Of a DNA stretch of 64,000 nucleotides, positions 55,420 to 64,000 are shown one piece after another (position 1 is the stretch's first letter; every line of letters begins with the position of its first letter). The translations under genes and the position numbers were made by a program. The notes below the pieces were generated by a model, which was not told the origin of the DNA, made no database searches, and was given only the letters and a program-made list of their open reading frames with translations. This stretch comes from Erythrobasidium yunnanense (lineage: Eukaryota; Basidiomycota; Cystobasidiomycetes; Erythrobasidiales; Erythrobasidiaceae), in the NCBI GenBank assembly GCA_001600175.1, contig BCJC01000001.1:2651652-2715651 (forward strand), in the 5' to 3' direction.

Positions 55420-56262
55420 CTACCAAGGCATTCCTTCGCCAGTGTATTGGAAAAGCTTGCCACCGTGCGTCTTCTTGGTAGCGGTGCCTATAAGCTTGAC
55501 CATACCGCCGCAAGACTCGTCAACTGAAGTTGGCGCTCCCTCCATACCGAATGTCTTAGCTCCGAAATTGCCCATGTCGGTCGCGACGAAACCTGGATGG
55601 ATGATGAAGGCACATAGAGCCTCTTCCTCGAGATCGATCTTCTTTGTCAACCAGTGGACAGCGATCTTGCTGGGGGCATAGGCTGCATTCGCGATCGGAT
55701 AGATCTCCTGCAAACCGAGAAGGGAACGTCGAAGATGTGTAAACATAAAGGTAGAAATGTCGCAAGAGTCAGCTGGTCCTAGATGCCAAGCTTTCGAGCG
55801 AAGACTACCTACCGAGATGACACCAGCCAGACTACCTATAGTAACCCACTTTGGTTCGGATGCCTTGTTCAATAGTGCAGTAGTTGCCTGATACAGCCTC
55901 ACCGGACCATACACGTTCGGCTCGATATGGGCTTGGATATCCTCGATCTTGACATCCTTGACCGATGGATAGGCGTATGCGACTCCGGCGTTCGCGATAA
56001 CAAGATCCAAGTGCTGTATTCCCTGCTTCTGGATCTCCTTGACAGCGTCCAGAGCATCGCTCGCGCTGCACGAGTCGATCTTGACCACAATGACCTTGCT
56101 TTCCTTGCCTTTCGGCAAGTCTTGTAGAGCTTGCGAGTGCCTGGAGACATCACGGACGCCGGCAATGACGGTGGTATTGGGCTGTGCGAGGTAGCGTGCA
56201 GTGAGCCCGAGTCCAAGGCCGCGACTCGTTCCGGTGATGAGGACATTGTAAGCGGCGGACAT
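55420..56262 (-). CDS. short-chain dehydrogenase/reductase, tandem paralogue 2
   Basis: Exons 55813-56262 and 55420-55707 give 245 residues. The intron 55708-55812 (105 nt) is a multiple of three without an in-frame stop, so the frame reads straight through (280 codons). Comparison with paralogues 1 and 3 shows it must be spliced. Cofactor loop 'VLITGTSRGLGLGL'; 'LDLVIANAGVAYAYPSVKDV' has the intact N-A-G; 'WVTIGSLAGVIS' supplies the catalytic Ser region; 'AAYAPSKIAVHWLTKKIDLE' has Y-x3-K; 'FIIHPGFVATDMGNFGAKTF' follows. Closest to paralogue 3, and looks fully functional. Confidence 0.88.
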   Translation of the reverse strand: MSAAYNVLITGTSRGLGLGLTARYLAQPNTTVIAGVRDVSRHSQALQDLPKGKESKVIVVKIDSCSASDALDAVKEIQKQGIQHLDLVIANAGVAYAYPSVKDVKIEDIQAHIEPNVYGPVRLYQATTALLNKASEPKWVTIGSLAGVISVGSLRSKAWHLGPADSCDISTFMFTHLRRSLLGLQEIYPIANAAYAPSKIAVHWLTKKIDLEEEALCAFIIHPGFVATDMGNFGAKTFGMEGAPTSVDESCGGMVKLIGTATKKTHGGKLFQYTGEGMPW

Positions 56263-57215
56263 AGTACCAGGCTGCGGACTCGTGAGAACGATATAGAGAC
56301 AATTGAGGCTCAGGTAAAGGGAAATTTAGATCGGGATGGAAGCGACGGATGAAAGATGTGAAATCACGAGTGGTGGATTTGCAGACTCCCAGATAGTCCC
56401 TGCTTTGTAAGTATATCGGCTTCGGTGATCCCCTTCCCTCATATTGTAAGCAACTCTCGGGGATTGCTGTCTCTGCTGAGTAGTGATCCCCAGCCGGCCG
56501 GACGCGTCAGCCATGCTCGGCCGGTTATATATGCACGTTGGCGATGACGACGTTCAAGTGTCGAATGCCTTGATTCTGTATGTCCTTCGTAGCTTCCAGC
56601 GCGATCTTGACTACTATGATTCTGCTGTCTTTGCCTCTTGGAAGGTCCTGAAGGGCTTGCCAGGATTCAGATGGATCGCGCACGCCTGCGATGACAGTGA
56701 TATTAGGTGCAGGAGGCTGCAGCATACACCTTCCGATGCCTCTATTTGATCCAGTGCAGAGGACGGTATGCGGCTTAACAGGCCTAGGCGCGGATCAGGA
56801 AGGATAGAGAACCTGCTGAGGAGGGACAATGCTCGCGAACCTCAAATGGTCGAAGAGAGGAGAAGAAGAAAAGCATTACAGATTGCCAATATTGACTTGC
56901 GCAATTGAGGAGAAGCTGGGAGGCGATTTGTCACCAAACGCGGGGATGGAATTCACCGAAACGTAAGAGGCCGAAGGATCCCAAGTGGGTGCTGGCTGTT
57001 TATCTTCAGGCCGAATGTAGAGAGCTGTGCGAAATGCGTAAATATATTGTAAAGCTAATCGATCGCGACTTACTGAAGAGATACTGTATATCCAGAGCTA
57101 ACGAAAGAGTTCATACTACAGCTAGCACACTACTGATACTACTGAAGATCTCAGGGAGACCAGCCAAACAACCCGAAACTAACCAATGATTATGAGGGCA
57201 GACTGTAAAATAAGA
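56263..57215. other. intergenic spacer in SDR array, holding the SDR relic
   Basis: 953 bp between paralogues 2 and 3. The relic occupies 56525-56774; the rest (for example 56880-57215) shows no feature. Confidence 0.5.
56525..56774 (-). pseudogene. degraded short-chain dehydrogenase copy
   Basis: Reverse-strand remnant of the same SDR family, between paralogues 2 and 3. It reads 'HTVLCTGSNRGIGRCM', then 'ITVIAGVRDPSESWQALQDL' and 'PRGKDSRIIVVKI', closely matching the first 85 residues of its neighbours. There is no start codon in place. The stretch after 'GIGR' is shortened, and about seven residues corresponding to 'DSCSSSD' are missing before 'ALEATKDIQNQGIRHLNVVI'. The frame stops just after 'IAN', so the catalytic Ser, Tyr and Lys are absent. 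No second half is found nearby. This is a host gene relic from the tandem duplication, not a functional enzyme. Confidence 0.85.
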
Positions 57216-58054
57216 CTACCAGGCCAAAGCTTCACCAGAGAACTGGAAAAGCTTCCCGCCGTGTGTCTTCTTGGTAGCTGTGCCGATGAGCTTGATCATG
57301 CCGTCGCAAGACTCGGCAATTGTATTGGGTGCTCCTCCCTCCATCCCAAAATGTCTAGCTCCAAAGTTGCCCATATCGGTTGCAACCATGCCTGGATGGA
57401 TGATAAAGGCACAGAGAGCCTCTTCTTCGAGGTCGATTTTCTTTGTCAACCAGTGGACAGCGATCTTGCTGGGGGCATAGGCTGCATTCGCGATCGGATA
57501 GATCTCCTGTTAACGAGGATGGCAGGGAGCAATGGAATGGACGCAAGAACGATATCATATCAGCTATGGGTCTAGCAGGCCCCGGATGAAGCTACTATAC
57601 GCACGGATATCATACCAGCCATACTGCCTATGGTGACCCACTTGGGTTCGGAGGCCTTGTTCAAGAGTCCAGTAGTTGCCTGATACAGTCTGACTGGACC
57701 CCACACATTCGCTTCCATGTGTGCTTGTAGATCCTCTATCTTAACGTCCTTGACGGATGGATAGGCGTATGCAACTCCGGCGTTGGCGATCACCAGATCC
57801 AAGTGTTGGATCCCCTGCTTCTGGATCTCTTTGACAGCGTCTAGAGCATCGCTCGAGCTGCACGAGTCGATTTTGACCACGATGACCTTGCTGCCATGGC
57901 CTGTCGGCAGATCTTGCAGAGCCTGTGAGTACTTGGCTACATCACGAACGCCTGCTATGACAGTGGTGTTGGGTTGTGCGAGGTATCGCTGCACAAGTCC
58001 GTGTCCGAGACCTCTGCCGCCGCCGGTCACAAGGACGTTGTATGTAGTGGACAT
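57216..58054 (-). CDS. short-chain dehydrogenase/reductase, tandem paralogue 3
   Basis: Exons 57605-58054 and 57216-57506 with a 98 nt intron give 246 residues. 'NVLVTGGGRGLGHGLVQRYL' is the cofactor loop, 'VIANAGVAYAYPSVKDVKIE' has N-A-G, and 'AAYAPSKIAVHWLTKKIDLE' has the catalytic Tyr and Lys. Its second exon is nearly the same as that of paralogue 2 until 'HFGMEGGAPNTIAESCDGMI', and it ends 'GKLFQFSGEALAW'. Intact and probably active, likely on a similar substrate to paralogue 2. Confidence 0.88.
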
Positions 58055-58714
58055 GTTGGCGAGAATATGAAGGTTATAAGTGGACGAAAGCTGAGCAGTG
58101 AGTGCTGGAGAGAGATGCTTCAGGAAGTGATGAGATACAAGATAGAAAATGTGGGACGATGGCTTTATAACGCGGGAAGTGCTTTGTAAGGACAGGACAC
58201 GATACTAATCTGAAGCCGTCGCTGCGAAGTTGTGGCCTGCCGACCGGTAGAGGCCCATCCACTGGCGTGAGAACCTGCGGCATCAGTGAGGAATTACTGG
58301 TGATGCATCAGCAGACAGTACAGTAAGCAGGCAAGCGTCCGGCATGGTAACCTCGGTAGCGTACAAATCGGCGGAAGGAAAAGAGCGAAACGGAGCGACA
58401 TCAGAATGTGGGCCATTTAGTGCACATGAGGATCTGGCAAATATGCTTATGCACAGTTGCAGCCCATGCCAATAAACCAACGGATCTTCTGGAAAGCCAA
58501 GTCTAGTTGACAAGCGAATGGGAAGGATACGTCGATAGCAGAACAGGACCGTGCGCTTGCCTAGACCACACAGGTCGCAACAATATTTTGACTGGACGGT
58601 CTTGCGCAGTAAGTTAGAGTACCATGAGAGAATAGCATAGGAGTCGAGGTGCGCAGAGGGTTTACATGCACGATCGAGCGGCATACTACAACGACACTGT
58701 CTCGCTGGAAACAC
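58055..58714. other. intergenic region
   Basis: 660 bp between the third SDR start and the TFIIIC subunit stop, both on the minus strand. A reverse frame of about 140 codons here has no familiar motif and unnatural composition. Nothing supported. Confidence 0.45.
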
Positions 58715-61700
58715 CTACAGACTCAAATACTTGTCCACTACCGCCTTCGCCAACTCCGGCGCATTCCGAGTAAAGTAGATCTGGGAAAGGTTGTAGGCGG
58801 CTTCTTTGCTCAGGTCCAACGTGCTATCGCCGTCCAAGTCCATCGCTCTGCCAGCCCTTCTGGCATCTGATCGCTCGAGAATCTTTTCGTAGTGCTTGAC
58901 CGCCAAGTCAAGAACGCCTGGGATAAGCAGGGTAAGCCAGCAGCTGGAGCAAGGGACTGTTCCATACCTAATTGGTGGAAGACACGACCGATATTGTATT
59001 GTACTTCCTCTTCATTTGGACGATGTTTCCGATATTGATCAAGCAAAGCGATAGCCTGCGAGACAACAAGTTCAGTACGCTTCCGCAGCGGAGAATGCGG
59101 ACCTACCTGAGTGAGCTGATAGTGTCTGTTGTCTGTCTGACGCTGCATTGCGCGGTGAACGTACGATAGTGCCAGGGTTAGGCAGACCAATGGATCGTCA
59201 GGCCGCATATCATACGCTCGAAGATAGTACACTACAAGTAGATATCGTCAGAGCAGGCCAGACAAGCTAGAATGGATTGCGTACCTATGGCAGACTGGTA
59301 GCTCTTGCCGCAAGCCATTATGTGCCCGTAGAACATGAGGAATATCGGGTTGACTTTGGTCGGCTTGAAGACGCTCGCATTGTTTGGCATTGCTGCATCA
59401 GCTTCCTCTGCAGGCGAGTCTTCTGCGTCGGCGCCTCCGCCAGTCATCGATGGAAGCGCCTTTTGATCGAAGTTCTTGATCCTGTCCGAGGAACATGCCA
59501 TTAGACGCAAGTCGGATAACGGCGGGATAGGATATTACGAACCTGCGGAGGATATACTTCTGCAACTTGGTGTTGACAATAGCGTCCAGTGATGGAAGAC
59601 CCGAATTACACATAGCCTGAAAGATGCGAATAGGTTCGCTTTCATCTGCGCGTGCTGCGATGATCTTTCGGAATTCTTCAAGAGCCTCTTCGTATTTGTC
59701 TTCCCACATGGCACAGGCTGAAAAGCGCGTCAGCGGGTCTGCTACCATAAGAACGTACATATCCTCACCGGCTAGACCGAAAACCAATAGCTGGTAGCGT
59801 GGCGGGTCCATTCGCATCATGCTCGAAGTGCTCATGTGTCTTAGTACATCATTAGCCTCTTCTCTTTCTTCTATGATAGTAAGCATAAAGGCGTACTATA
59901 GATAACATCGGTCAGCTAGCGGACGTCAGGTTACGATTATGCTTACTCGAACAGCAAGCTTGGCCCAATCGTCCCAGGTGACGCCTCGGTAAGCGTTGTG
60001 TTCGATATTGGCATCGGGCTCGTCCGAAGGTCGATCATCGTCAACTAAAGCTAAGCATCAAGCGTGGTCCAGTTGAGACGGTAAATGTATATACCTAGTG
60101 ACGCTTGCAGTCTAGTTGCAATATCGTTGGCCTGCTCATCTACGTCTGCTTGACCCTTGTTCTTTCGTTTGTGTGTCCTGAAAATCCCGGCGAAGCGTTT
60201 TTTCTGCATATTTGGTAGAGTCAGAATAATTTGCCTAGCTAATGTGTGCTTCAAAGCTCACACCGTCACTGGGGAAGAGCGCCTTCGTTGTTCTGAACGT
60301 ATCGAGCAAGGATGCCGCAACTTCGAGCCATTCTTGCACGAGCGCTTCGTCGACTGTCCCTGCATTACTGGCTCGGCTTTCCTCCAGTAGCCGATCTACT
60401 TCTTTGAGCTTCAATAAAGCTGCATCGAATTCGTCTTGCGCTTGGCGTTCCTCCTCTTCTCGCTCTTCCTGCGTTCTGATACGCTTGACCGAGCTATGGA
60501 CGGGTCTCTCACGCCGCGTCTTGCTCTTCGAGCGCTGCTTGCGGCGTCTTCTTAGCTGCTGGCCATCTTCTTGCACATCGTTGGGTCCAGGCTCGTATGC
60601 TTCGTCTCCAGATGGCAAAGAGTCATTTTCGCCATATTCGGACCCTGACGCACTCTCGAGCACGGACGCGTCTCGTGCAGATCTTCGCTGAGCCAGAACT
60701 GGACAGTATACAAGCTTAGCGACGGCGCAACAAGCCCGGCGGACTACGTGAACGTACCTTCATTCACCAGATCAAGTGCTTTGTCCCGCTCATCGAGACG
60801 TTCGTAGATTTCCGCCAGGGCTAGCTTCGCTTCCAGATCGTTTGGTTCAGAGTCGACGACAGCTTGATAGCACTCTGCTGCTCCTTTCAGATCACCCAGC
60901 TGCCGCTGGCATTGCGCGATCTTGATCCAGACTGCCGGCACGTTGGTCTGCAATGTCTCCTATCATAAGCTGAGAAGTCTTTGATGGTGTTCTAAACCGC
61001 ACCTCTTCGCACTCGGACATGTCAAGATAGACCTCCATGGCTTCGGACCAGAGCTTTCGCTCATAGTAGGCATCCGCAATCTCGCCGTAGTACTCTGGAT
61101 AGTCTACTACATCCCCTTGTCTGATAATGTCGAAGTGAATCTGAAGGACAACAAATAAGGTCAGTCAGCCTATATACAAACTAGGCAGCTTAAGCGGTCG
61201 TACCCGAGCTTCTTCTGGCCTGCCTTCGCATAAGCGGCACAAGCCGAGTCGCAGGCGTAGGCCAGTGACCAAAGAGTGAGTTGGTGCTTCTTCGCACCAC
61301 CTCTGCGGATGTTCGGCCCATCCGTCCCTGACCTTCCTTTGTAAATCATATTCTCTGTCGTCGCCGAAGCTTGCCCAAGTTCCTTCTTCTTTGATTCGTC
61401 CTTGCAGCCATCTTTGGCCATCAGAGATTACTTTCCCAGCCTCGCGATATCTTCTCTGACTTCGTAAAAAGTCCGAAAGCATCTCTAGCTCTTCTGTTCC
61501 AAAGCCTTGTATCTGCGCTGCAGTCTTCGGTACGGGCACTTTCGTGCGGAAATGATCGTATGCAGCCATGTAGATAGCAGTCGCAGCGTCGATCTCCTTC
61601 AGTTGGAAATATAACGGACCAAGCTCGCGGAGGACATTCGGGTTGTGCGGCTGTAGCTTCAGCAGATTGTTGAAGCCCATGATGGCCTGTCGTGTCTTGC

Positions 61701-62770
61701 CAGTTGTTCGGAGCAAGATCGAGCGGTCCCAGATCGCCTCTACGTTGTGCCTGTCGGCTCGAAGGGCTTGTGTATAGCAGTATACCGCTTGTTCTAGCAG
61801 ACCCAGGTCTTTGCTCTGCGCCCCGAGCTCCTTCCATGTTTCCGGATTCGATTTCGATAGATGTGCTGGCACGATTCGTAATTGCAGGGCCTTATCGTGA
61901 TTGCCTTGTTCATCATGGATGGTAGACAGAGTATACCAAGCTGCTGCCGTGCTTGGGTCTATGCGGATGATTTCTGTCAAGGTATCGATGGCTTCTTTCG
62001 TGTTGCCGTGTATATATGCCAAGTTTGCTGATCCAAGCATTGCCTTGATCTCGGATGAAGGCTCCTGGTCGCCAATAGCAACCCTTCCTCTTCCTTTACG
62101 TGGCTTACGTCTCTGGCCGCTAGGCGCGCGCGACATTTCCTCCTCTTGATCCATTTCATCCATCTCCTGCTGCATCGTCTTGTCCCATTGCTGACCCAGC
62201 AGACCACGGCTCCCACTCCCCATAGGTTCCACAGAGTCGTTGCGAATGGCTGAGATAAGGCGACCAAGCTCATCGTCTGGCAGCTTTCGTCTCATATCGC
62301 CTGCATCGGTCGCATAGTCGGATTCCGCATCTGTCTGAGCTGTAGGTAGAGGAGGTAGTAGTTTATTTGATGTACTTGCATCTTGTTGTTCTCTGCCTTT
62401 GCCTTTCTGCTCAGCTGTCAATCTCCCAGCTTCTGCTGCGCCAGTCGCGAGAGGTCCAGCACGTTCGCTCCGACTATCTTCTTCCTCGGAGCCAGAGTCA
62501 TCGTCGTCTTCACCAGATCCGCTTGATTCTTCGCCAGATCCACTCCCGCTGTCTTCGCTGCTCGAGTCGTCTTCGTCGCTGCTGTCGCCGACGCTGCTCT
62601 CGCTCTCGCTGAGCACAGGCAGCTGTTTGGGAATATCTCTGACTCTTCCAGCGGCTGTAGTGTAGCCATCTCAGCCTTCGTACTCGCTGACTTCTTCGCC
62701 GTTCTCGCGCACCTGTATTTGACGGCCCAGCGACGCCAAAGAGCGCTGGATCCAGCTCAAAGGCGTCCAT
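58715..62770 (-). CDS. TFC4: transcription factor TFIIIC TPR subunit (Tfc4/GTF3C3)
   Basis: Large TPR scaffold of the tau-A module of TFIIIC, which binds RNA polymerase III promoters and recruits TFIIIB. The first exon (from 62770) codes MDAFELDPALFGVAGPSNT. An intron (GTGCGC...TACAG) leads to 'AAGRVRDIPKQLPVLSESES' and a long Ser/Glu/Asp tract, typical of the family N-terminus. TPRs start near 'MLGSANLAYIHGNTKEAIDT' and 'STAAAWYTLSTIHDEQGNHD', continue 'ETWKELGAQSKDLGLLEQAV', 'RELGPLYFQLKEIDAATAIY', then 'VWIKIAQCQRQLGDLKGAAE', and end with 'YYLRAYDMRPDDPLVCLTLA' and 'EAAYNLSQIYFTRNAPELAK', closing at 58715. About ten introns. Length and order fit Tfc4. Confidence 0.9.
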
Positions 62771-62969
62771 TGTGTCGCCGTAGACTTGCGATTGTGGGAG
62801 TCTTGGTTGCGACTTAGACTTTCAATGCCATTTACGCGTGACTTGGCTTCGGACAAGCTGCCAAAACAATCAAGTCGGAGTAGCGGCAACGAACGATGTG
62901 AAGACAGAGGAGAAGCAGTGCAAGATCTGTAACATAACGTCGAAGATTTGCCTGGACGTCTTATTCGCC

Positions 62970-64000
62970 ATGGACAACCCGGAGATTCTCCAAGCCGTCA
63001 TCGAGCAGCTGGACCTGCCCGCCCAGCTAGCATGCACGCTCGTCAGCAGGAAATGGTACTATTGTGCGAAGGCATACATCGATAGCTTTCACCTGAAGCG
63101 GCGCGATGGCACAGGCCTTGAACGGCAAGCCCATACCCTGCGATTCCTCCATCTGGACAGGTAGGTAGCTGAGAGTTCGTAGCACACGATTATGACTGAT
63201 CTTCTACTGCTTGTAGGTCGGTACCTTCACTCATTCCGGCTTTGTGTTCGGGGCAGCTGTCACGCCTCACCACTCTCGTCATCTCACCGGTAGCAAGACT
63301 TACCGTCCCTCCCTCTACTGCAAACATCCAATATGGCGATAATCCGCTAGCCGATATGCTCGTCAAGTTGCCTCTACTGGCCAATCTCACCATCAACGGT
63401 CAAAATCTTGGATCTGCTCGTTGTCGCCCGCGTGGTTTCCTGGCTCAATCTCTCACGCTTAGCGGAGTGAGCTCGTCGATGTCCCCGTGCGCTCCAGAGC
63501 TAATGCTTTATCAGGTCGACGACGCTCTGATAGCACTCGCGACTTCTCGTACGGAACGCGGACTGCCTGGCCTTCGATCCCTCCGCATAACAGCTTCGCC
63601 AGACATATCTGACCACGGCCTGGTCACCTACCTTACCTTGTCGTATCCGCACTCCGCTCGAATGGCTCCTGAGCATGCTAGCTGTGGTTACAGTCTATTG
63701 AGAATCACCCTGATTAGCTGTCCGCGGCTCACCTCAGCTACTCTAGAAGCTATAGCTCGAAGCTGTCCTCAATTGAAATCCTGTAGCTTGAACATTGTTC
63801 AAGGCATCTTCCAAGCGGGAGGGCTTGGTCAAGACAGCGACACGTATGCGAGCTCGCCGGCCGAAGCGCTGTCAGAGCTTGCGCAGCGCTGCAAACTCTT
63901 ACACACTCTTTCTATTTCAGCCGGCGATGCACAGCTCCCAACCGCCGCATTCGATTGCTTCACAAACCATCCATCCTTGCGCCAACTATCCTTGATCGGC
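62970..64000 (+). CDS. F-box/LRR protein, 3' part beyond window
   Basis: Probable SCF substrate receptor. The ATG at 62970 gives MDNPEILQAVIEQLDLPAQL, then 'ACTLVSRKWYYCAKAYIDSF', a short F-box motif. An intron near 63161-63215 (donor GTAGGT, acceptor TTGTAG) splits an Arg codon and leads to leucine-rich repeats: 'LTTLVISPVARLTVPPST', 'LPLLANLTINGQNLGSA', 'LRSLRITASPDISDHGLVTY', 'LRITLISCPRLTSATLEAIA' and 'LHTLSISAGDAQLPTAAFDC'. Unlike the 39-44 kb array it has an intron and proper AMN1-like LRRs, so it is not a close paralogue. It diverges from the TFIIIC subunit gene by 199 bp. The end is not in the window. Confidence 0.75.

Noticed and set aside
1-64000. tRNA, rRNA, CRISPR array, transposon or virus-like element
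   Set aside because: Scanning the intergenic stretches gave no convincing tRNA B-box and arms, terminal repeats, transposase, reverse transcriptase, integrase or capsid-like reading frame.

Overview
The window looks like nuclear DNA of a fungus, most likely a basidiomycete with a compact genome. Genes are dense (about 32 recognisable protein genes plus a few weak candidates in 64 kb). Nearly all carry short introns of about 45-105 nt with GTNNGY-like donors, CTNAY-like branch sites and YAG acceptors. The gene set is fungal: Zn2Cys6 factors, a mitochondrial methylisocitrate lyase, a fungal-type secreted phospholipase A2 and a MYPF-free set of housekeeping complexes shared with other eukaryotes. 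I saw no tRNA, rRNA, CRISPR, recognisable transposon or virus-like element. The species cannot be named from sequence alone.

Layout. 1-9.7 kb: a GNAT acetyltransferase (cut by the window edge), a mitochondrial HMG-box protein, pyruvate dehydrogenase E1 beta, a conserved protein with a possible organellar role, a triose-phosphate/nucleotide-sugar type transporter and a conserved protein of unknown function. 10-21 kb: a small Zn2Cys6-like protein, an MFS transporter, a secreted phospholipase A2 with an EGF-like segment and Thr/Pro linker, a Ser-rich unknown protein and a large RhoGEF. 21-22.3 kb is a poorly explained stretch with coding-like blocks. 22.3-39 kb: a membrane-anchored ubiquitin protease, the SMC5/6 SUMO ligase Nse2, a voltage-sensor-domain protein, a large Zn2Cys6 transcription factor, a Ser-rich protein with a possible split PH domain, the GTPase GNL1, a NOPCHAP1-like snoRNP assembly factor, epsilon-COP and a pirin.

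39.5-44.2 kb holds three tandem, same-strand, intronless F-box-like paralogues, the clearest lineage-specific expansion here. 44.6-53.3 kb returns to housekeeping genes: UTP25, mitochondrial 2-methylisocitrate lyase head-to-head with ELP4 (51 bp between start codons), a glutathione transferase and a peroxisomal PMP47/ANT1-type carrier. 53.8-58.1 kb is a second tandem array: three short-chain dehydrogenase paralogues with an intron at the same place, plus one degraded copy. The window ends with the TFIIIC TPR subunit and the start of another F-box/LRR gene.

Functional links visible by neighbourhood are modest. Several pairs share short divergent promoters (mcl/ELP4, COPE/NOPCHAP1-like, NSE2/VSD protein, PDB1/conserved gene). 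Mitochondrial function recurs (HMG protein, PDB1, Mcl), but nothing forms an obvious co-regulated cluster apart from the two paralogue arrays. I found no convincing new multi-gene system; the best leads are single proteins with unusual architecture and the two tandem arrays.
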